Positions 41,446-50,876 of a stretch of DNA of 64,000 bases are shown here, piece by piece; within the stretch, counting starts at the first letter, position 1, and each line of letters opens with the position of its first letter. The stretch covers positions 83,517-147,516 of the forward strand of contig NZ_VMHN01000011.1 in assembly GCF_008795955.1 (NCBI RefSeq), given 5' to 3'. Source of the DNA: Marinobacter denitrificans. GTDB taxonomy: Bacteria; Pseudomonadota; Gammaproteobacteria; Pseudomonadales; Oleiphilaceae. The notes beneath the pieces are model-generated. The model had not been told where the DNA came from. It searched no databases and saw only the letters and a program-made list of their open reading frames with translations. The position numbers were made by a program, and so were the translations under genes.

Positions 41446-42567
41446 TCATGATTCATTCATCTTAAATTTCTTATTAAGGAGTTCGACGGCGGCTTCGATA
41501 TCAGATTCTGAAAGACCCTCAATTTGAATCTTGCAAACACCGTCAGCTGAAACAGTTCGCTTGAGAACCTTTTTTCCATCTTTGCTTGCATAAACTTTTA
41601 GCGGAATTGACGAAGTGGGTGTTGATGGAGCCCTGACCGCGCTTTTAAGAGCAGCAACTACCTGATCATAGTTAAGCAATTCGCGACCCTCTTTCAGCGA
41701 TTCTTTGCGATCCTCAAGAAGTTCCTCCGCCCTGGCAAAAAGCTTCTCAGGGTTTTTCTTCTTAAGTTTCGAAATGATCTCGCCGTAGCTCTGAGCCATA
41801 TCACTTGGCGCCGGCAGAATTCGAACAAAGATCTCTTCAAGTTCGCAAAGCAGTTTGTAACGTGAAGAAGTCGACTGAGAAAACCCTTTGGCCTTACTCA
41901 GTTCATTCCAGCTCCTGTATTCACCAAGTTCAATCAAACGCTCATAAGCCTGAGCCTTTTCAAAGAAAGAGACATCCTTGCTGTCATTCTCAAGCAAACT
42001 CAAAGCTCTAACGTCTACGTTAGGAACATCACCCACAAATGTTTTGAAGTTGACGCCGGCGATACGACATGCGGCCCTACGTCGCGACCCATAAAGTAGC
42101 TCAAACCGTCCATCTGATTTCGGACGCACCATCCCAGGGTACTGGTTGCCACCACCAGAGCGAATTGTCGGTAAAATATCCGACAAAGAAATCTCATCAA
42201 GGAATTCCTGCTTCCGCTCATTTTCAGGCGATACATCGATGAGTGAAGGATCAATGTCCTGAAGCTCAAAGCTGACACTCTCCTTGCTGACCGGCATATC
42301 GAGAACAACTGAGCTACCTGTTGTTGACGCACCAGCAAGAGCGGCCTTCAATTTCTCGTTGACTGACTCGTACTCACTTTCAAGATGTGCAACCTGCTCC
42401 TCAAGTTCATCGGTATAGGTTTTCTTCCGGACCGGCTCATTACTAAAGGAATTCAATGCCGGACTTCTTGAACCCTCAAAGTAACTCTCATCGACTGGAT
42501 CTGGCGTCTCAGATTCGTCGTCAAGAATCGATAGCTTTGAAGCACCGTATTTATCTTTGTTAGCCAT
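41446..42567 (-). CDS. parB: Plasmid partition protein ParB
   Basis: A 373-residue protein with an N-terminal coiled-coil stretch (YTDELEEQVAHLESEYESVN). A ParB domain follows (YPGMVRPKSDGRFELLYGSR, box RRRAACRIAG, LSLLENDSKDVSFFEKAQAY). The HTH is SWNELSKAKGFSQSTSSRYK, and a C-terminal dimer domain completes it. This is the plan of P1 ParB/SopB-type proteins. TAGGAGG precedes ATG 42567. It should load onto the 34-bp repeats 70 bp downstream and form the partition complex with ParA. Confidence 0.88.
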   Translation of the reverse strand: MANKDKYGASKLSILDDESETPDPVDESYFEGSRSPALNSFSNEPVRKKTYTDELEEQVAHLESEYESVNEKLKAALAGASTTGSSVVLDMPVSKESVSFELQDIDPSLIDVSPENERKQEFLDEISLSDILPTIRSGGGNQYPGMVRPKSDGRFELLYGSRRRAACRIAGVNFKTFVGDVPNVDVRALSLLENDSKDVSFFEKAQAYERLIELGEYRSWNELSKAKGFSQSTSSRYKLLCELEEIFVRILPAPSDMAQSYGEIISKLKKKNPEKLFARAEELLEDRKESLKEGRELLNYDQVVAALKSAVRAPSTPTSSIPLKVYASKDGKKVLKRTVSADGVCKIQIEGLSESDIEAAVELLNKKFKMNES

Positions 42568-42577
42568 TTTTCACCTC

Positions 42578-43957
42578 CTATTCCGCGTGTCCGGCATCAC
42601 GAATTTCTTTCCTTGCTTCACCTGCCTTGGCAACAATTTCATCGATTTTATCCAGGTGTGAACCTCTCATCGCATCGCCAAAAACTGTCTCAGTAAGGGC
42701 GTCGTGCATTTCTGCAAAAAGACGATCGTACATTTCAATCGTGGATTTTAGCTTCTTCCGGTTGTCAGCATCTGAGGGGTTTTTTTCGTAAATCGAGTAT
42801 GTGGATGCATTAGCTTTTCCAATTTCATCTGATGCGTGTGCTTCAGCAGTCAGAACATCACCACGCTCAACAGTGAATACCTTCCTGATGATCTGGCCAA
42901 AGAATTGGGCATAAGATGATCCACTGAACTTCGTTATGAAGTAACGAAGATCTGGCAGGTGAGGTGCCACACCCATATCAATGTAAGAACGGGCAGTATC
43001 CGAAATCAGCTTCGAAAACTGTAATGTCGACGCGAAATCCAACAAGGCGGCCGGGGTTGGAACAAAGACGACGTCACAGGCACTGACGACATTCAACGTG
43101 GTCATGTTAAGTGAGGGCGTACCATCGATAATGATAAAGTCATAATCTTTACCGACTTCACGTAAGCCTTCTCTTAGCTTGGCGATGAATTCAATTTTGG
43201 GCTTACGACTGGCTTCCATCAACTGGGGAAGCAACAGGTCAATCGCCAGGTTCTCCAAACATGACGGAATAATATCAATGTTGTCCCAGTATGTTTTTTG
43301 GATAGCGTATCTTAAGTTCTTGGAGGCCCCCCTTGGATGTCCCACCTCCCGAAGAGCAGCATCATCCTCAAGAATAAATGGCGCAAAGGTGTTCTCATAC
43401 TTAATGTCGTAATCCGGGCGTTTGCCAAAATAGAAAGACAGCGAACCTTGAGGATCAGTATCAAGCACCAGACATTTATAACCACGCATGGCCAGGTATT
43501 GTGAAAACAGGTGACAAGTTGTGGTTTTGTGGCTGCCACCTTTCAAATTTAGAACCCCGCATATTGCCGCCGGCAAATTTTCAGGCTTCGATGGTGACGT
43601 CCCAAGAACTCTCTGCATGTGGTTGATATGGTTCACTGTGTAGCCAGCCCGAACCTTTTTTGCTGTATCGGTACGATACTCGGGAGGAGGGAGTCGGCCG
43701 TCTTGCTCAGCCGCATACAACGTACCCACACTGATGCCGACCATCTCTGCTGCTTGAGTAGTGCCGTATCGACGCTGCTGAATCCGGGAGTCTACCTCAG
43801 AGGTTTCAACCCACTCGGGATCGTACTTATCTTTTTGTGCGTCCTTAACAAGCTCAGGCATCTGGTCCATAACGCTAAAACCGCGCTTGACCACTTTATG
43901 CATCTTAGAAATTGCCGCCTTTAACTTGTCAAAGCGTGAATCATCGTTGATAGACAT
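42578..43957 (-). CDS. parA: Plasmid partition ATPase ParA (type Ia)
   Basis: A 459-residue protein. An N-terminal HTH (MerR-like, YGTTQAAEMVGISVGTLYAA) allows autoregulation, as in P1 ParA. The deviant Walker A motif is LKGGSHKTTT, followed by LVLDTDPQGSLSFYFG and DFIIIDGTPSLNMTTL. ATG 43957 is chosen because it has GAAGGA upstream and removes a poorly supported 25-residue extension. It moves plasmid copies through ATP-dependent binding to the nucleoid. A palindrome at 44012 is the likely operator. Confidence 0.9.
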   Translation of the reverse strand: MSINDDSRFDKLKAAISKMHKVVKRGFSVMDQMPELVKDAQKDKYDPEWVETSEVDSRIQQRRYGTTQAAEMVGISVGTLYAAEQDGRLPPPEYRTDTAKKVRAGYTVNHINHMQRVLGTSPSKPENLPAAICGVLNLKGGSHKTTTCHLFSQYLAMRGYKCLVLDTDPQGSLSFYFGKRPDYDIKYENTFAPFILEDDAALREVGHPRGASKNLRYAIQKTYWDNIDIIPSCLENLAIDLLLPQLMEASRKPKIEFIAKLREGLREVGKDYDFIIIDGTPSLNMTTLNVVSACDVVFVPTPAALLDFASTLQFSKLISDTARSYIDMGVAPHLPDLRYFITKFSGSSYAQFFGQIIRKVFTVERGDVLTAEAHASDEIGKANASTYSIYEKNPSDADNRKKLKSTIEMYDRLFAEMHDALTETVFGDAMRGSHLDKIDEIVAKAGEARKEIRDAGHAE

Positions 43958-44011
43958 TATAATTCCTTCAAATTTGCCAGTTGACAACGGTACGATTGCT
44001 AGGATAATCAC

Positions 44012-44025
44012 TGGTAATGTTACCA
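44012..44025 (-). promoter_or_regulatory. Palindromic operator candidate for parAB
   Basis: TGGTAATGTTACCA, a perfect 14-bp palindrome 55 bp upstream of the parA start, inside the divergent parA/rep region. Type Ia ParA proteins repress their own promoter through such sites. TTACC is shared with the downstream repeats. Confidence 0.5.
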
Positions 44026-44191
44026 ATTGCACCAGAAAAAGCTATTTTCATTTCAAAGGATGATACTTTTGGTCGATTGGTGAAAACGCGACGAGTTTTG
44101 GCCAGCTGGATACGAAACATCTAACGACAGATAGCGCCGATACCAAAGACAAGGGTTGCGACTATCCCAACAGGATGATTGGAAGGGCAAA

Positions 44192-45301
44192 ATGGCAATG
44201 AATGCTAACAAGGTTCAAAATGACGTCCAGCTGGCACTTGACCTGTTTGGCCTCGACCCCCTTATCGACAAGGATTTTACTCATACACTCTCGCTGTATG
44301 ACGTTATAGGGAAATACATCTATGACAGACGCAGCAAAATCCTCACAGGCGTTACGTCGGCGGCAGATGCAAAATTCCAGCGAAAGATCATTCACGGTAA
44401 CGCCGAAATTACAGCAACAATCACAGCCGCCAACATTGAACGCATCGGCAAGAATGGTGAGAAAGAAAGTGTCTTCGCATTTCCCGGAACTCGTGAACAA
44501 GCGATTGAAGATGTACTACGAAAACTCGCCACGGAAAGAAGAGCTGAAACCTACGAGACCCAGCTGCCAAACAAAAAGAAAAAATTTCATCTGATCGGAC
44601 TCCAGTTTTCCCTGTACGAAATTCATCAAGAGTTGGAGAGGCAAGGGAAGAGCTATAACTACGTCGAGATCAGGGAAGGGCTCGAAATTCTCTCCAAAGC
44701 AGGGCTGAGTTTCGTATCGGAAGATGGAAGCACACTCGCTAACGCCAACTTTTTCCCGGTTCTATTTTTCGCTGACGCCCCGAAGAAAGGCGATGCCCAA
44801 GCATTCATCTGCTTTCATCCGCTCGTTACGGATCTCATCACCAACACTAAATATCGCAGATCGAAATACAGCAAACTCTTTGAATTCCAGAGTCAGCGCG
44901 CGCGGCTGTTTTACGATCGTCTATGCTGCAGCTGGATTCAGGCCGGACCAGGTCGCCCATACAACATATTGCTTACAACGCTCATTGCCGCATGGAAGGA
45001 TCCGGCAAACCGGCTCGCTAAAGACAAAGAGATCATCATTGAAGCACTCAACGAGCTGGTTAAGCGCGACATCATAGAGAAGTACGAGGCGGAGCCTAAG
45101 AAAAATAAAGGGAAGATCTACGATTGGTTGTTCACATTGCATGCGAGCAACTCGTTTGCAAAGCAGCAGGCAGCAGCTCAGAAGGTATTCAACCAGATCA
45201 CTGCTAAAGCTGAAGGTCGCGCTCTGATGTCAGGCGACGGCGAGTCGCAAGACAGTGAAAATGACAACAACGAAGGCAAATCATCAAAGATACCTTTCTA
45301 A
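44192..45301 (+). CDS. Plasmid replication initiator (Rep)
   Basis: A 369-residue protein resembling winged-helix iteron-binding initiators. It has an N-terminal dimerisation part (QLALDLFGLDPLIDKDFTHT), then FHLIGLQFSLYEIHQELERQ and IREGLEILSKAGLSFV, and a C-terminal winged-helix domain (YSKLFEFQSQRARLFYDRLC, LNELVKRDIIEKYEAEPKKN). ATG 44192 has GGAAGGG upstream. It is divergent from parAB. The iteron region lies directly downstream, which supports the call more than the weak sequence likeness. I cannot assign an incompatibility group. Confidence 0.75.
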   Translation: MAMNANKVQNDVQLALDLFGLDPLIDKDFTHTLSLYDVIGKYIYDRRSKILTGVTSAADAKFQRKIIHGNAEITATITAANIERIGKNGEKESVFAFPGTREQAIEDVLRKLATERRAETYETQLPNKKKKFHLIGLQFSLYEIHQELERQGKSYNYVEIREGLEILSKAGLSFVSEDGSTLANANFFPVLFFADAPKKGDAQAFICFHPLVTDLITNTKYRRSKYSKLFEFQSQRARLFYDRLCCSWIQAGPGRPYNILLTTLIAAWKDPANRLAKDKEIIIEALNELVKRDIIEKYEAEPKKNKGKIYDWLFTLHASNSFAKQQAAAQKVFNQITAKAEGRALMSGDGESQDSENDNNEGKSSKIPF

Positions 45302-46140
45302 GGTCTAGCCAGAATTTAATCCCTGAAACCCCACCAAATAGTTTTCTGAGCTCTAGAAAAATCCCCCAAACCACACCAATGTTCTTCAGATTCCTCTGTC
45401 ACATCCTCAAATAACAGCTTTTTCGAACAAAAAATTGACAGAACCGGCTCTCACAGGGCTAGTCAATCGTAGAAGCGTCAGAAAAATTGCCAAATACCAA
45501 GTCTTACTCTGATTTTGCGATGTAAAAAAAGGGGGAGGGAAGGTGCGGCTGTCTGGAAATTATCCTAGCAAGTCGAATACTATGAACAACGTCAGTATGA
45601 CACTGTTCTATAGGCTTTTTTATGTTTACGGCCATGTTTAGTTGGCATCTGAACATCCGCCAAAGACACCTAAAAATCCCTTAAACCACACCAATTACTA
45701 TATTCGCCAGAAATTTTCATTTTCGTGTAAAAACAAGCAGAATTCACACAAACAGCCCGCTAAGAGGGGAGGGCAGGGCACTTGGGCGAACATGGTATTA
45801 CTGGTTCTTGGAGAGAGAAGGGCACAGAACTAATTGAGCTGGTCGAGATAACTATGCTCAATACACTTTCAGATTAGTGTGGTTTTTGGGATCTTTTCAG
45901 TTGGTTTATGGGATAATGATTAAAATGGGCTGTATTTTTACTAGGGTTTATCGGATAAGCTCACTATATTTCGTTGCAACTGTGGATAAACAACTGAATA
46001 ACCTGTTAGTATCCTGTGGATGAATTGTTGATATGTGGTTTATAGGATTATTTGCATAGGGTTTGAGGGATTATTTCAGCTTGGTTAACCGGACCGAATG
46101 ACTGTGGTTAATCGGACTGTTCGCAAAGGCTAAGTTCCCA
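45302..46140. other. Replication origin (oriV) with iterons and DnaA boxes
   Basis: No gene is visible. Iteron-like units with core GGTTTatgGGATtat occur in one orientation at about 45880, 45902, 45944, 46036, 46059, 46082 and 46105. In the opposite orientation they occur at about 45319, 45358 and 45670 (as AATCCC-n-AAACCACACCAA). A perfect DnaA box TGTGGATAA lies at 45981-45989 and a near match at 46015. Rep binding to the iterons would open the adjacent AT-rich DNA. Positions of individual iterons are approximate because the units vary. Confidence 0.75.
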
Positions 46141-46467
46141 CCAGTACAGGCTTAGAAACGCTATTGGACATCGAGCCTACCGCTTTAACTCCGTTTTTAG
46201 TCCGTCTTTAAAAATAATAATCAGAAATTGCCTGTTGCAATTTATCATTAGGGGAAAGACATGCACTGGCGCGGACGCCAGCGCACTATTAGCAGCAATA
46301 TTTTTCTCGCAATATTAAAAAACGAAAAAGCACAACCATAAAGAGAGTAAGACCCTACAGCCGAACAACTATATTTGGACTACCCACCTCCGTCTACGGT
46401 CCCACCGCTCAGATGGTCGACCTACTTTTTTAAAAACAAGACAACGCAGTGCTTTCAGTAAAAGGGT
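46141..46467. other. Non-coding region between oriV and the transfer genes; possible oriT
   Basis: AT-rich DNA (46195-46350) followed by mixed sequence, with no credible gene. It contains an inverted repeat at 46262-46285: arms TGCACTGGCG and CGCCAGCGCA, one mismatch, 4-bp loop. Its place next to the relaxase genes makes it a candidate nick region or part of oriV. I see no motif that proves oriT. Confidence 0.35.
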
Positions 46468-46815
46468 TTACACAGCGGTGGCAGAAAGTAAATTTCGTTT
46501 CTGTGATTGATAACGAAGGTAGTGGAATAGGGCGGTATGAACTGCGCGAGTCGGATTACAGTTCCAAGACCCCTCAAGATCAGCGAGCAATGAAGCAGAA
46601 TTTCCAACATAGAAGGATTTTTTTACTCCGCCTTTCTGAACCGCAACAGGGTGCAAGGTCATCCTGTTTGCGTGAGCCCAGGCAACAGCCGCGTCTAGCA
46701 GCTCGTATTGATATTCGATGGTGTCATCGATGGCCGCGAGCAATTTCATCAGCGTGTGATCTTCTTCTTTTAGACGCATGGTAAATGGCACAAGCTTTTG
46801 CTGTTGAACGGTCAC
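46468..46815 (-). CDS. Small probable DNA-binding protein divergent from traI
   Basis: A 115-residue protein from GTG 46815. The N-terminal KLVPFTMRLKEEDHTLMKLL looks like a ribbon-helix-helix beta strand and helix, and NPTRAVHTALFHYLRYQSQK looks like a second helix pair. I recognise no named family. Placed opposite the relaxase gene, it could be a relaxosome accessory protein or a local regulator. The GTG start lies within AACGGTCACCGG, a half-match to the regulon palindrome. A -10-like CAAAAT also lies 29 bp from palindrome copy 5 on this strand. Confidence 0.5.
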   Translation of the reverse strand: MTVQQQKLVPFTMRLKEEDHTLMKLLAAIDDTIEYQYELLDAAVAWAHANRMTLHPVAVQKGGVKKSFYVGNSASLLADLEGSWNCNPTRAVHTALFHYLRYQSQKRNLLSATAV

Positions 46816-46890
46816 CGGTAGATTAGCCTTTTGAAAGGTAAGTGGATGTTAGTGGCATTTTGTCCAACCAAATTCCATCTCGCAGCGTTT

Positions 46891-46916
46891 AAACGGTCAC
46901 CGAGCACTGACCTTTT
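46891..46916 (+). promoter_or_regulatory. Conjugation-regulon palindrome, copy 5 (traI)
   Basis: AAACGGTCAC-CGAGCA-CTGACCTTTT. The best -10 of the set, TATCAT (5 of 6), begins 29 bp downstream on the plus strand, 26 bp before the traI start. On the opposite strand CAAAAT lies at the same distance, so the site may act both ways. Confidence 0.78.
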
Positions 46917-46975
46917 GAGTAATCTATTGGCGATTCCTTTGAGCTATCATCTGGGCTTTAATTGAGGAGCTCGAC

Positions 46976-48859
46976 GTGATTGGCAGATTTCTGAAGAAAA
47001 GCGAGCCTACCCAGGAATCGGAAATGCCCACTCTGGGACCGATACACCCAATTGCTTTAACTGGTGCGGATCTACTGAACACGCCAGCACGGCAATCATT
47101 GATCTCGAAGATCAAACGATTAGTTTCCGCGACCGATGTTGTCTGGAACAGGCATTATCTTTACGCCATTCAACAGTTCGCAGAACTAGCTCAGAACCTT
47201 CCTGCGTCCGAAATTCATCATCATTCAGAGCAGGGTGGATTGATTGACCATACACTGGAAGCTCTGCATGCCGGAGTCAGAATCTCTCATGGATATATCC
47301 TGCCACCGAACGCTGAACCTGAGAACATTGGTCCAAGTGCAGATCGTTGGAGATTCGGAGCGTTTATCGCGATTTTGGCCCATGATTTAGGCAAAATCGT
47401 TACGGATCTGGAAGTTGTATACAGAGCTCCAAACACAACTTTTCAGCAGTGGTTCCCCTGGTATGGAAATCTGCCAGCCGGTGTTGAATACCAATTTCGA
47501 TTCCGAAAGAAAATAGAAAATACCCGCCTGGCAAAGACACTCCATGAGAAGTCGGGCATGTCATTGCTACCGAGATTACTGACACCGGAAGCGACGAAAT
47601 GGCTGTTTTCCGATATGGAGCTGGTCTCGCAACTATTCAGTACAGTGTCGCATTCAACTTTTGGAGGCCACGTAATAGCTGAAATCGTGAGGACAGCGGA
47701 TGGTGCGAGTGTGTCAAAGAATCTCGGAGCAAATACAGGCAAGAAAGCGGACCACTCATTGGCAGTACCTTTGCACGAAAAATTGGTTGTGTCGTTAAGA
47801 AAACTGGTGGCCGATGGGGACCTGATCCGAAATAAGCCTGGCGCGGCACTCTGGGTCACCGATGAGTGCACCTGGGTTGTTTCGAAGGCAACAATAGAAG
47901 CAGTCCGGGCCCAGCTGCTCAACGAGGGCCACAGTGGTATACCAAAATCAGTCGTGACTATCTTTGGGATCCTCAAAGATCATGAATGCATCGTGGCGAC
48001 ACCAGAAGGTGATAGCGTCTGGTATGCAGAGATAGATGACCCCGCTAAAAACTGGCGTCAAAAGTTGACCTTTCTGTGCTTTAAAAATGAGATCATCTGG
48101 CCAACGTCACAACCGGATTTGTTTGATGGCACCGTGACTCCGATAGACCGAAAGGGAAATCCTTTGGCTGAAGATCAGCCGCAGGTAAAAGAGGCCATAG
48201 AATCGCAAGTCGCCGCCGATAAAAGCTTGGAGTCAGCTGTCTCTCTGCCATGCCCTGAACCAACCACCGTCCCTAAAAAGCCCACGAAAACCTGCAAACC
48301 AGATGGAAGTAGGGAAGGGCAGGTAACAAAATCCCGGAACGAAACGGTTGATCCGAAATCCAAAAGTACTACCAATAATGATGAGGGCAAGTTGGTCCCA
48401 GAAATAGGGCTTACATCGAAAGATGCTGCCGACAAATGGAAAACTCGCCGACAGATCCAGGAAGAAGTGCTCCGTCAAAATGACTTTATCTCCTGGTTAC
48501 TTCGCGGCATTGCGACCAAACGTATTCGCGTGAATGAACCCAAGGCGCCTGTCCATGTGCTTGAGAATCACATTGCTCTTGTGACACCAGCAATCTTCAA
48601 TGATTTCCTTGATAAAAATCGCCTTAAAAAGCAGATCTACGAGCGAAGGGCAGGGGACAAACGAGTTTTCACACTGCTTCAGAAAGAAATTGAAGCCCTC
48701 GATATTCACCAAAAAGGCATGAACGGAAAGAACATCGTATCAGTCAGTGTTGAGGGCGTCCGATCAAGGAGTGAGCTTCGCGTTTACCTGCTAAACCGCG
48801 ACTGCTTCCCATCGTTGAACAACTTCAACGCCAACCCAGCAATAAAAATTCATCTCTGA
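46976..48859 (+). CDS. traI: MobH-type relaxase TraI
   Basis: A 627-residue TraI_2-family relaxase that nicks oriT and pilots the strand. The N-terminal domain has the histidine cluster HHHSEQGGLIDHTLEALHAG (H81-83, H92) and the HD pair AILAHDLGK (136-137), the metal-binding set of MobH enzymes. A variable linker (about 400-490) precedes a winged-helix C-terminal region (VHVLENHIALVTPAIFNDFL). Start GTG 46976 has GAGGAG 6 bp upstream. MobH with an MPF_G T4SS is the pairing seen in PFGI-1 and ICEclc. Confidence 0.88.
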   Translation: MIGRFLKKSEPTQESEMPTLGPIHPIALTGADLLNTPARQSLISKIKRLVSATDVVWNRHYLYAIQQFAELAQNLPASEIHHHSEQGGLIDHTLEALHAGVRISHGYILPPNAEPENIGPSADRWRFGAFIAILAHDLGKIVTDLEVVYRAPNTTFQQWFPWYGNLPAGVEYQFRFRKKIENTRLAKTLHEKSGMSLLPRLLTPEATKWLFSDMELVSQLFSTVSHSTFGGHVIAEIVRTADGASVSKNLGANTGKKADHSLAVPLHEKLVVSLRKLVADGDLIRNKPGAALWVTDECTWVVSKATIEAVRAQLLNEGHSGIPKSVVTIFGILKDHECIVATPEGDSVWYAEIDDPAKNWRQKLTFLCFKNEIIWPTSQPDLFDGTVTPIDRKGNPLAEDQPQVKEAIESQVAADKSLESAVSLPCPEPTTVPKKPTKTCKPDGSREGQVTKSRNETVDPKSKSTTNNDEGKLVPEIGLTSKDAADKWKTRRQIQEEVLRQNDFISWLLRGIATKRIRVNEPKAPVHVLENHIALVTPAIFNDFLDKNRLKKQIYERRAGDKRVFTLLQKEIEALDIHQKGMNGKNIVSVSVEGVRSRSELRVYLLNRDCFPSLNNFNANPAIKIHL

Positions 48860-49053
48860 ACCCATCCGCTTAGCGAAGCTGAGAACCTGATACCCCACGT
48901 CCCAACTGCTATTTTCATAGAAAATAGATGACAATTTTCTTCGACTTACATGGAGTCCAACGAGCTGCTGCTGCTGCCTGATCACATAGAACGGCAATCG
49001 TTAAGTGGTGTCCGCCGTGGACGCTTGTTATATTCCGGCGTATCTTGCAAGTG

Positions 49054-49722
49054 ATGGAACCAGAGACAATAAACGTTTGTCGATCTAACTCACTCCACTT
49101 GGCCGGAGACGGCGAGATCAGCGTCGCAAAAATGGTAGCTATGCAACAGGACGAAGTTCAGAGCTTCGATTCTCCCGGCTCGCGTCTATCCCATCTGTTG
49201 GATCGGATTGGATTCAAAGAGCAGCGAGGAAAGATGCAGGGTTTTTATCAATACCTTCGAGATAAAGATCCGGAAAATTTCGGAGATCTAAGCTACAGCA
49301 CCGTCCGTGGTTGGTTTTCTTTATATTCGCCTTCCATCAAGAAAATCGCCTTCATAGTAGATGCCCTCAAACAGAACTACAGGATTCCGTGCGATGAGAA
49401 ACACCTGAAGACCTGGTGGAAACTCGGTGGCATTTATCCGTTTTACCTGCCCGAAGCGAACAGTGGCGAAGAACTGAAAACTCTCGAGCTTGAGAGCAAA
49501 GAGACGCAGAACAAGCTGCTCTATCAAATTATGCGATTGATTTCCGAAGAGGATGGTAGTCTTCAGCACAGCCTCACCCAGGAGGAAATTCTATCTGTAC
49601 TTGGAGCAACAACAGATTTTGCCCGGGACTTTGCAGACCCAAAACAAACCTCAGCGCCACAGCACTATCTCCGCGCAATAATTCGTGACCAAATCGCCAG
49701 GCGTGCGGACATCGAATCCTAG
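49054..49722 (+). CDS. Hypothetical protein, possible HTH regulator
   Basis: A 222-residue cytoplasmic protein. The segment SRLSHLLDRIGFKEQRGKMQ then LSYSTVRGWFSLYSPSIKKI looks like a Cro/CI-type helix-turn-helix, followed by WWKLGGIYPFYLPEAN and a helical C-terminus. I cannot name a family. A TTG at 49045 or ATG at 49054 are possible starts, both with weak ribosome-binding sites; ATG 49132 is a further option. A palindrome GTCC-GCCGT-GGAC lies at 49010-49022 just upstream and may be its operator. Confidence 0.5.
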   Translation: MEPETINVCRSNSLHLAGDGEISVAKMVAMQQDEVQSFDSPGSRLSHLLDRIGFKEQRGKMQGFYQYLRDKDPENFGDLSYSTVRGWFSLYSPSIKKIAFIVDALKQNYRIPCDEKHLKTWWKLGGIYPFYLPEANSGEELKTLELESKETQNKLLYQIMRLISEEDGSLQHSLTQEEILSVLGATTDFARDFADPKQTSAPQHYLRAIIRDQIARRADIES

Positions 49723-49778
49723 TTGATCCATACAAGTTGCGTAAGGCGGACGCGCTTCACCCGCCGCCGTGCACGGCG

Positions 49779-50876
49779 TTATTTCGATTCGTCAGAATTG
49801 TCCTCATTTCTCTGGGTGTTGGTTCCCTCCAAATCCATTTCATCTCGGATGCTTTGGAATTTCCTCAAAATGTCCTTTAAAAACTCGACCTCTGCGGCAA
49901 GGCTTTGATTCGCGTTCTCCAACGACTGCTTCGACCGCTGCACATCCTCGAAAGAGGATTTTAATTCGCTGAGGGATTCTGCAACGCGTTGGGCTGTTGA
50001 TTCTGAATCTGTGAGACGCCTCTCCAAGTCCTCAATAATAGAGATCTGATTGGAGAAAGACTCCTGAAGGCTCTTTGCGCTCGCCCGGGTGTGAGACAAC
50101 TCTTGTTCAAGGCGCTGACGCTCACCTGCTTCCAGGTTGGCAATGTCACGCTGCTCTTCCACTTGCTCCAGAAGTCTCGCCTTCTCGGTTCTATGCTCAG
50201 CAAATTGATCTTCGGCCTTGTTCCTGTAGCTGGCAAATTCCTCCTTGAGTTCGTCAAACTCGTCTCTTAAACGGGATAGTTGCTGATCGTGACGGTGTTC
50301 GAGTACCGCTTTCTCGGAAGTGGCTTGTTCGAACTGTTTTTTACGTTCAGTTATTTCTTCGCCCTGAGTGTGAATTTTTTCCTGCAATGCGATTTGCTTC
50401 TCGTGGTTGGCGGCCGCGGCAATTCTGAGTTGCTGATTGTCGACCTTGAGACTGTCTCTCTCGCTCACTAGGTTGGCCAGTTTGGTCTCCAGCGTCTCAA
50501 CCTCTGACTGTTTACCGGATAGCTTTTCTTCAAGGCCTCTGGCCAGCTCTTCGAGTTCTTGACGTTGCGTTTCGAACTTGGCTTTCGCTTCATTAATCGC
50601 TGACTGCTGTTCTTCCTCCAGCTGAAAAATCAATGGCCGCACGAGCTTTGCCAGGTACTCCGATCGCTCAGCGTTCAGGTCAATAGCTGCCTGGAACTCT
50701 GAGTCTTCGTAGGTGGAGTCGATGTCCAGCCCGTGAAGGTAGTGAGCAATCTTTGCGGTGGAGCCCTTACCAAGAATTTGGCGGACCTGGTATGGGTTTA
50801 CTGGTTTCCGGCTTTCCTGCAGCTCTTCAACGGCTCTGATGATGTCTGCTTCGCTGATACTGGCTGGCCTACCCAT
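49779..50876 (-). CDS. kfrA: KfrA-like DNA-binding coiled-coil protein
   Basis: A 365-residue protein. The first 55 residues form the KfrA_N HTH (ISEADIIRAVEELQESRKPV, NPYQVRQILGKGSTAKIAHY). Residues about 70-345 are an almost unbroken coiled coil (LEEKLSGKQSEVETLETKLA and similar heptads). KfrA proteins bind their own promoter, form filaments and aid plasmid stability. AT-rich DNA with A-rich repeats lies directly upstream as the probable operator. A second KfrA-like gene is at 62808. Confidence 0.85.
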   Translation of the reverse strand: MGRPASISEADIIRAVEELQESRKPVNPYQVRQILGKGSTAKIAHYLHGLDIDSTYEDSEFQAAIDLNAERSEYLAKLVRPLIFQLEEEQQSAINEAKAKFETQRQELEELARGLEEKLSGKQSEVETLETKLANLVSERDSLKVDNQQLRIAAAANHEKQIALQEKIHTQGEEITERKKQFEQATSEKAVLEHRHDQQLSRLRDEFDELKEEFASYRNKAEDQFAEHRTEKARLLEQVEEQRDIANLEAGERQRLEQELSHTRASAKSLQESFSNQISIIEDLERRLTDSESTAQRVAESLSELKSSFEDVQRSKQSLENANQSLAAEVEFLKDILRKFQSIRDEMDLEGTNTQRNEDNSDESK

